NCBI RefSeq assembly: GCF_963678635.1
Contig: NC_087071.1
Span: 37,470,438-37,534,437 of the forward strand
Direction of reading: 5' to 3'
Source: Symsagittifera roscoffensis
Lineage: Eukaryota > Xenacoelomorpha > Acoela > Convolutidae
DNA length: 64,000 nucleotides
Position numbers and translations under genes: made by a program. Below the pieces are notes generated by a model. That model searched no databases, was not told the origin of the DNA, and saw only the letters and a program-made list of their open reading frames with translations. Within the stretch, counting starts at the first letter, position 1. Each line of letters starts with the position of its first letter. Of this stretch, positions 57,850-64,000 are shown one piece after another.

Positions 57850-59570
57850 GACTATTGTTGACATATTCAAAAAAAAACTTTCACAATCGCATGAAATAGC
57901 TTAAACTGACTTAAAGTATCCAGTTAACTTTTTGTAGTTTGATAGTTGAAGCTTATCTGACATTTCAGGACAAGTTGTTGAAATAAAAAAGGCGCATACA
58001 ACATCATTACAGTAGTTTTTTTTTACTTAACTAGGTAATATTACGATATGTTTAACTTGATAACAAACATTTTTAACTAATTCCAGTCCGTTTGCGAAAA
58101 AAAACTTTAGAATGGTAGTTTTGTATACCTAGCCGATAAAAAGTCCTTCAGAGCGGTAGAGTTTCCTTTTTGGGTCATAAGGAGTTGAGGGAATGGCGAA
58201 ACCCATTTTCCCAGTCTCTAAAAAGGTTCGTCACATAAGGACAAATGCTATAAAATTAATTGATTGCTTGAGAAAATCAGGTATTAAAAACTGCAGGTGC
58301 GACTAAATCAACGGCGCAAAAGGTTAACGAGACTATAAAACATGAGTTTAATTAAGCAGTAGTTACATTTATTTAAGCAGTGGGGCAGCACCTGAGTTTG
58401 AAATAAGGGATGGCGAAGATTCGAAAACAGGTATGTATGTAATTAAGTTGAACCAATATCAGGCATACTAGTTTCGCCAAAACCACTTTTTTCCTGGATT
58501 TTTTTCCTTTTTTAAGTTCGAGATAGCTCATCATTTTTGCATCTTTTGGCTCAATTTTTAGTGACTCATGGTACGCATTTAGCGAAAAAAACTTAATCGC
58601 TTCATCGTAAATATGAGGTAATAAGAATAAATATGAGCACCAGGACACTAAAGCTCCCTACCCCCTTCCTCATGCGCAGCTCGTCCTGTCCCCTGACCCC
58701 CCCCCGCCACCCCCAAACTCTTCAAGCTGAAAACCTATTTTAACTGATCAACCCTCATGATTGTTTCCAGAAGCTACTTTTAATCAATGCGCATCAGTTC
58801 TTGCGACGCCATAAACGGACCGAAATTAATCAAAAAGACTGAAATAACGAACTCAGAGATGATCGTAAAAATACTACAAAAATGATTTCAAAAACAGTAG
58901 GCCAAACTATTTTAGTCACCACTACAAATCATATTTTAGTGTGTTTTTGCCTTCGAGACAGGAAGTTACATGATGACTCTGAGCATTTTAATGAAAACTT
59001 TTAATCAAAATTTAATCAGAAATACCTTATCTGTTTCTAATTAATTTAAACAAAGGCTTGTAATAAAAAACAAGATTCCCAAAAAGTGTCCTCAAATAGA
59101 CTGGAACCAATGAAATTTCGATCTCCGTTGCCAACAGTTCGACAATTTCGCCTAATTACCAACACAATATCAGATATAACCAGCGTTTTCCAACAAACAA
59201 CTTCAAAATATTAGAAATAGGTAAGTTATTAGCCTTTAGAGTTTTGAAATTAATAAAACTAACAACATTTCCTTTTTGAATTACTAAATATCACACCTAT
59301 TTCTTAGCTATTGTAACTTCCAAAACTAGTTTTTGCTTAAAATCAAAATTTAATCCAGTCTCAGATCATGTCGAAAAGCACAAACATCACACCAAACTTT
59401 CTAGTTGTTTGCACGCTTTCAAGACATTTTCTTTGCATCTCATATCGCTTCAGAAAAAAACATGTACTTTGTTTCGTTTTTTTCTGTTTACATGACATTT
59501 TAATAGTTTGAGACGCAACTTTGCGAACAACTTATAAAAATGAAAGAACTAATAAAAGAAAAGGACAAAC
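57850..59570. other. non-coding stretch, nothing recognised
   Basis: No supported gene. A C-rich patch (about 58655-58725, with runs of 7-9 C) resembles MITE C tracts but has no ends. Confidence 0.4.
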
Positions 59571-59699
59571 ACTATGACCTAAACTATCTGACTGCCCATC
59601 AATATATGTAAAAATGTTTTTCTTAAATTGAACAAGAGTGAGCTATTTGATTGCAATTTTTTTCCTTCTTTCCAGAACTGCATTAAAAAAAGGAAAAAC

Positions 59700-60580
59700 A
59701 ACTTTGCAACAAAATAGCTTTCGCTTATTGTTGCAACTTTTGTAACGAAAGTGACGGAATATTTGTGCTCGGTTGGGTTTTTTTCTTCAGACAATTTTCG
59801 ACTTTTTAACTAGCCTTTTTTGACGATTTTTTTAAACATTCGAAAGTTTTTGTTGTCTTAAGCTTGAATTTGAAAAGATATTTCACCTGTGATTTTTTTT
59901 CCTAAAGTTATAGGGTTTACAGATAATCATTTTGGCCATTTTGACCAATTTGGGACAATTAACGCTAGATATATTTCGCTCTATTAGCGTGTAAGCGAGA
60001 TTTAATCCGTCTTAGAAATGGTTCCAAATTGGTTCAAAGAAGCTGATATGCGATATTTGATTTGCTAATAGAAGCAAAATCTATCATTTTCTACTTAATA
60101 TGGCGTGAGGCGGGATGTTCTTACAAAAAATCTCATTTGTAAAAAACAAATTTAAACTTTTATTTCGTTTTTTTTTTACAATTAAATGTTTCACGTTATT
60201 TCTGCTCCATAGAAAGGCAGTCGGAATATTCAGGACTTTAACTTGATAAGAGCAGCCATGTTGTTCCGACTTTCCTAACGAAAGTAACGGAAAATTTGCG
60301 CTCGGGTGGGTTTCTTTTTCTTCAGACACATTTCGACTTTTAAACTAACCAATTTTGTCAGATTTTTATTTTATCATTCGAAAAGTATTGTTGTCCTGAG
60401 GTTAAATTTGAAAAAATATTTTACCTCTGATTCTTTTTTGTAAAATTATGGGGGTTTTAAAAATGCCTTTTTGGCCAATTTAGGATAATTAACGCGCGAT
60501 TTATTTCGCGCTATTAACTCGTAAGCGGAGGTTTAAACCGTCCTAGAAATCGTTCCAAACTGGTTAAAAGAAGGCTGTTT
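59700..60580. repeat. diverged tandem duplication, about 530 bp per copy
   Basis: 'aacgaaagtgacggaatatt' (about 59743) corresponds to 'aacgaaagtaacggaaaatt' (about 60276). The similarity continues for about 300 bases through 'cttcagacaattttcgact' / 'cttcagacacatttcgact', 'acattcgaaagtttttgttg' / 'tcattcgaaaagtattgttg' and 'ggttccaaattggtt' / 'cgttccaaactggtt'. The second copy contains an inverted repeat 'ttaacgcgcgatttatttcg' followed by CGCTATTAA. Both copies have a minus-strand ATG followed by SEEK codons, but the frames differ soon after, so I do not call a gene. Confidence 0.7.
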
Positions 60581-60599
60581 TTCATAATTCCATTTCATA

Positions 60600-62240
60600 T
60601 TTCCATTTTATAAATGCTCCATAGACTTTAAAAGGCAGTCGGACAATCAGGGTTTTGCCCTGATACGAGGAGTCTTGTTCAATTTAGAACTGGCATGAGT
60701 CATGTTAGTACAAGGCTTGATCAGAAAACTGGATATCAAAATAAAATATATATGCTATAGCATTTTACGATTGTTATAGGATATACACTTTATATGATGT
60801 ATGATATAAACTGAAAACTTCGAAAAGAAGTTCTACTATGAAAAAAAAACTATTATTTTGAAACTATTATTTTTTGAAACTATTAGTTTGAAAATTGAAA
60901 CTAATTTGAAGAAAAAACCAACACCGTGCCTAGATATTCCATTCGTTATTTTGAATGCAGAACAAAAACTCCTTGACAAGCAAATCAAGAAAACAAAAAA
61001 AGAGTGAAAAAACAAGGAAACAGGCCATTTCAAAATCAGTGAAAATTTTATCGGAGATAATTTTATCCGAATCACTAGATACAATGTTTAGGCGTCCAAG
61101 CTTTAAATCAAAACAACCCGATTATAATTTTGCTGTGAAATAATATACTTAAAACTAAACGCAACATCCCAAATTGACCTTTAGTTGCAACCATTTGACT
61201 ATAATTATTTTTCCGCCTTCTAAATTGCAGGACAATCACGAAAAAGCTTTTCATTTAGCATTATTGAAGTCCTCCAAAAAAGCTCGAATAGTAATCTAAT
61301 TTTTGAGAAATTAGCATAAGCTTTATTGACATTTTCTTCTTAAAAAATGATTTCACTTATTTTACTTCTCTCAGACTTTGCTAGCATTACAATGGAACCT
61401 GTTAGAAATTCTACCGATAATTGATAACATTAAAATTTCTATTTCAAACGACCGAAAACATTAGATTAACCTGTAGTATTCTTTTGTAAATACATATTGA
61501 AAACCTGGATTTATTTTGTGCCTAATCATTCTCGATATATTTTTATGTTCTGTATCAAAAAACAGTTTCATCTGGACTCTTATCGCTGTGCAAATCAGTA
61601 CTGCTGCAGTGATTTTTCAGTAAAACTCCAGAGTTGCATTAGTCTACGTTCAATTCTACTTCAAAAAATCTTAAATCTCATCAGAGTGTTAAAGTCAGAG
61701 GTAATTCTGGCATTATAAAAACAAAACTTGGACCATCGATGGACCAGTTCTAACTTTTTGATATACTCAAATTTATAATAATTTTGAATAAAAAAACTGA
61801 GAAAAAAAGAAAGCCGACTAAGATTTTAAACTTTACAACCCTGTACGTGTCACTATGAGAGCACCCTTGTTACCTCGAGACTGTACCTGGCTAATATCCA
61901 GTCTTTTGTGTACACTATAGCTCATCAGATGGATCTTTTTAACCGGTACCCACTTTCCAAAAAAGGGGACTTCGTTACAAGGTACAAATTTCGCACATGC
62001 TTAGCCGTTGAATATTTTCAGTATAGGGCTGGTGATTTAATATTAGGTACCAATCATAGGGGAGGGGGGGCTAGTTAAAGAGATCTGCTCAGATCTGATA
62101 AAAGTGTACAAATAAAAAAAATTCTAATTGAAAATTTAAAAAAAATCGCTGACCTAAAATATCCTTATTTGCGGTAACTTTCGTAGCAAAAGGGTTTTCT
62201 TTTATAATACGCTGAAACATTGATGGCGAAAACTTATTGA
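60600..62240. other. non-coding stretch, nothing recognised
   Basis: AT-rich, with no convincing frame, repeat or RNA gene. Confidence 0.4.
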
Positions 62241-62573
62241 TCATTGATCAACTACTTCAAGAAAAACACTTTTGAAAATATGAACATGGACAGAGTAAAT
62301 TTTATTGACATACCTTACTTTTTTTATTCTAAACAGAGCTGTAAAAGCGATGGGCCTCTGCGATATCAACTCGCAATACTTCTTCCAGTTCTAATTTCAA
62401 TCGAAAGTTCAGTTTTTGCTAAATTTAATCATTTGGGCGCATCAAATCCAGATGACTCTTGTCTTCCTAGAAAAAAATACCTCAATTTAGGTTTAATTTT
62501 TATGTGAACACTCCGTTTTGAATTAATTTTCTTCAAATAATTTTTCTTAAATTGTTTTCACGTGCAGTGCAGT

Positions 62574-62769
62574 TACAACTTGATACCACGTCACTCATTT
62601 AAAATGAACCCATCGAAGAGTCAGCCGATTAAATCGGCTCGTTTCTCCTCAACAACAGCTGTCGTCCCCTCACCCCTCTCAACTGCAGTGGTAATGCTGC
62701 TCTCACTTCAGATGATGTTTATTCTTCAGGGGGGAAGTGACGCCAGTCCCTACAATCTTGCCAATTACA
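62574..62769 (+). CDS. possible first coding exon with signal or membrane anchor
   Basis: The frame has an ATG at 62604 followed by NPSKSQPIKSARFSSTTAV, a hydrophobic stretch (LSTAVVMLLSLQMMFILQGG), then SDASPYNLANYR. This looks like a basic N-terminus with an uncleaved or late signal segment. The frame runs into AATTACAG|GTGGGC, a plausible splice donor, and CACGTGCAG upstream (about 62567) is a plausible acceptor. The base composition is less AT-rich than its surroundings. I recognise no family, and the partner exons would lie beyond repeats to the right. Confidence 0.35.
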
Positions 62770-62839
62770 GGTGGGCGTAATCATTTTCCTTGAATGCTAA
62801 TAGGTTCGAGCCAAAGTAGAGCCGGTTTATTTCCAACAC

Positions 62840-63050
62840 CAGCACCACCTCCCCCCCCCCCCCCCCCCACCTATTTCAAAATGTCTTCCTTCATAGTTAT
62901 TTTACATGCTATTATGTCTGAATGCGTGATATTACGATGCAAGTTATGAAGCACAAAAGAGAGCACAACGGATAGTTTGTTCACCATGCCCAGTTTCAGT
63001 GCAATTTGCCCTTTTAAGATTATTTTTAACAACCGTCTTTTAAATGTGGT
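62840..63050. mobile_element. degenerate GGCTC MITE, family 2
   Basis: A long C tract followed by 'acctatttcaaaatg', then family 2 interior landmarks in order: 'ttacatgctattatgtctga', 'atgcgtgatattacgatgca', 'tatgaagcacaa', 'gtttgttcaccatgcc', 'atttcagtgcaa'-like and 'cttttaaatgtgg'. The terminal GGCTCTTTTCC is not intact. Confidence 0.55.
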
Positions 63051-63052
63051 GG

Positions 63053-63280
63053 TGTAGTGTAGAGGTCATGTCATGATCCGATAACACGTCTATTTTACCG
63101 TTTTAATGTATTACGTAATGTCGTATGACTATCAAGGTCAACGCTACAGTTATAGTGAAATGTACAAGCAGCCAGTGGCTGCGTGTACAGTATTGAAATA
63201 AAGTTGTTTGTTTTACATTTTACCTTAAACTTGAGTTATAAAGCAGTGCTCACTCGTAATTCAAATACAGATTCGGCCTA
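63053..63280 (+). promoter_or_regulatory. probable LTR or leader of the retroelement at the right edge
   Basis: Directly precedes Gag and contains AATAAA (63197-63202) followed by a GT/T-rich stretch ('gttgtttgttttacatttta'), as in the polyadenylation part of an LTR. The possible borders (TGTAGTGTAG at 63053, a CA near 63268) are guesses, since no second LTR is in the window. Confidence 0.35.
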
Positions 63281-63289
63281 TCGTGGTTT

Positions 63290-64000
63290 GGACGTCTTTT
63301 GGCCGCCTCATCACAGGAAGCCCCAGTATCGTGGGAAGAATGGATCCAGAAATTCCAGCTAATAGTTATTGCTAAGGAAGAAATCGATAATGAAGACCTA
63401 TTGCAAGACTATGTGTTGCCCCATAATCCTTATCCGACATTGGAAGAGCCAATTGGAACGGAGGACCAACAGGCGAGAGCACAGCGCGAGGCGAGAAATA
63501 CAGCGGCAATAACAGCATGGCGTGATAAAGAACACCGGCGGGCTGAAGGCGAACGCAAGACATTCAAAGGATCGACCCGGGGTGACACGGATAAACGATT
63601 CGAATGGAATTTTTTTTTCATTGGGGAAATAAGGACAGAGATTTTTGAATCAGTAACATCAGTACCGAATCATTGTAGACAAGACTTTCAATTAATTGTG
63701 GAACCTATCAACAGACACTTACTAAATTTATTAAGAAAAACGAAGAGATGAAGAAGCAACTGTGCATGGAAACAATGAGTCCGGGGGAGTCGTTAACTTT
63801 TTTTGTAGTTCGACTGAGGGATGAACTCAAGTACAAAATGTTTAGTGGAGTATTGCCACGATTTCTAAAGAATCGATTTAATGGACCGAACGAAAAATTC
63901 AGATCATATAATTTGGGTCAAGGTGAAATTTACGCCGAATGAGAACAGGTTAACGGTGTTAAGAACCAGGTGCTGGACAAATGTCACATCTGTGGAAATC
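63290..64000 (+). pseudogene. Ty3/gypsy-type Gag, frameshifted, running off the right edge
   Basis: The frame begins VFWPPHH (63291), shifts to ASSQEAPVSWEEWIQKFQLI, then passes through a charged region (QREARNTAAITAWRDKEHRR) and a GSTRGDTDKRFEW segment. Around 63740 the meaningful frame shifts again to LRDELKYKMFSGVLPRFL. A TGA at 63940-63942 interrupts this frame, which then continues to DKCHICGN at the window end, the first half of a CCHC zinc knuckle (CX2C), the RNA-binding motif at the end of Gag. Two frameshifts and one stop make it non-functional. Its N-terminal part resembles the relic at 56.2 kb, so both derive from related elements in the same orientation. Confidence 0.65.

Noticed and set aside
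21661-64000. tRNA genes
   Set aside because: I did not recognise A-box and B-box pairs with a cloverleaf by eye. A covariance-model scan would be needed to exclude them.

Overview
This is AT-rich, repeat-dominated nuclear DNA from an animal, most likely an invertebrate. The evidence is split (intron-containing) genes for secreted PLAT-domain proteins, a BEL/Pao-type integrase relic, Ty3/gypsy-type Gag and reverse transcriptase relics, short DNA transposons with 8-bp target-site duplications, and long satellite arrays. There are no bacterial-style operons, ribosome binding sites or CRISPR arrays. The species cannot be named from the sequence. I recognised no tRNA or rRNA gene.

Layout. Positions 1-16920 are one satellite array: monomers of about 361 bp, mostly arranged as 721-bp dimers, well homogenised on the left and decaying on the right. 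A short N/Q-rich coding-like stretch (16939-17220) separates it from a second, unrelated-looking satellite of about 353 bp (17285-21660). From 21.7 to 27.4 kb there is non-coding DNA with fold-back elements, a hairpin element rich in GAGCGGTTT, a 1.2-kb inverted-repeat element holding a very G-rich minisatellite, and the first short transposons.

A PLAT gene (27578-28557, two or three exons) lies just left of a 19-kb tandem array (29375-48542) of about 3.6-kb units. Each full unit carries, on the minus strand, a relic of a BEL/Pao-type integrase and an unrecognised 87-codon ORF with a TATA-like box just upstream. A second, broken PLAT copy (49587 to 53157) lies just right of the array. So two paralogous genes bracket the macrosatellite, and they are damaged in different exons.

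From 48.9 to 54.5 kb the DNA is packed with short non-autonomous DNA transposons (inverted ends beginning GGCTCTTTT, many with perfect 8-bp duplications), including nested insertions that land in the terminal bases of older copies. One of them (53664-53866) splits a cysteine-rich reading frame.

The right side (54.5-64 kb) is mostly unrecognised non-coding DNA with a scrambled Ty3/gypsy relic (56.2-57.7 kb), a diverged tandem duplication (59.7-60.6 kb), a possible signal-peptide exon (62.6 kb) and a degenerate Gag with a zinc knuckle running off the window edge.

The intact-looking coding content is small: PLAT gene 1, exons 1 and 3 of PLAT gene 2, and perhaps the array ORF and the cysteine-rich frame. 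Nearly everything else is repeat or relic.
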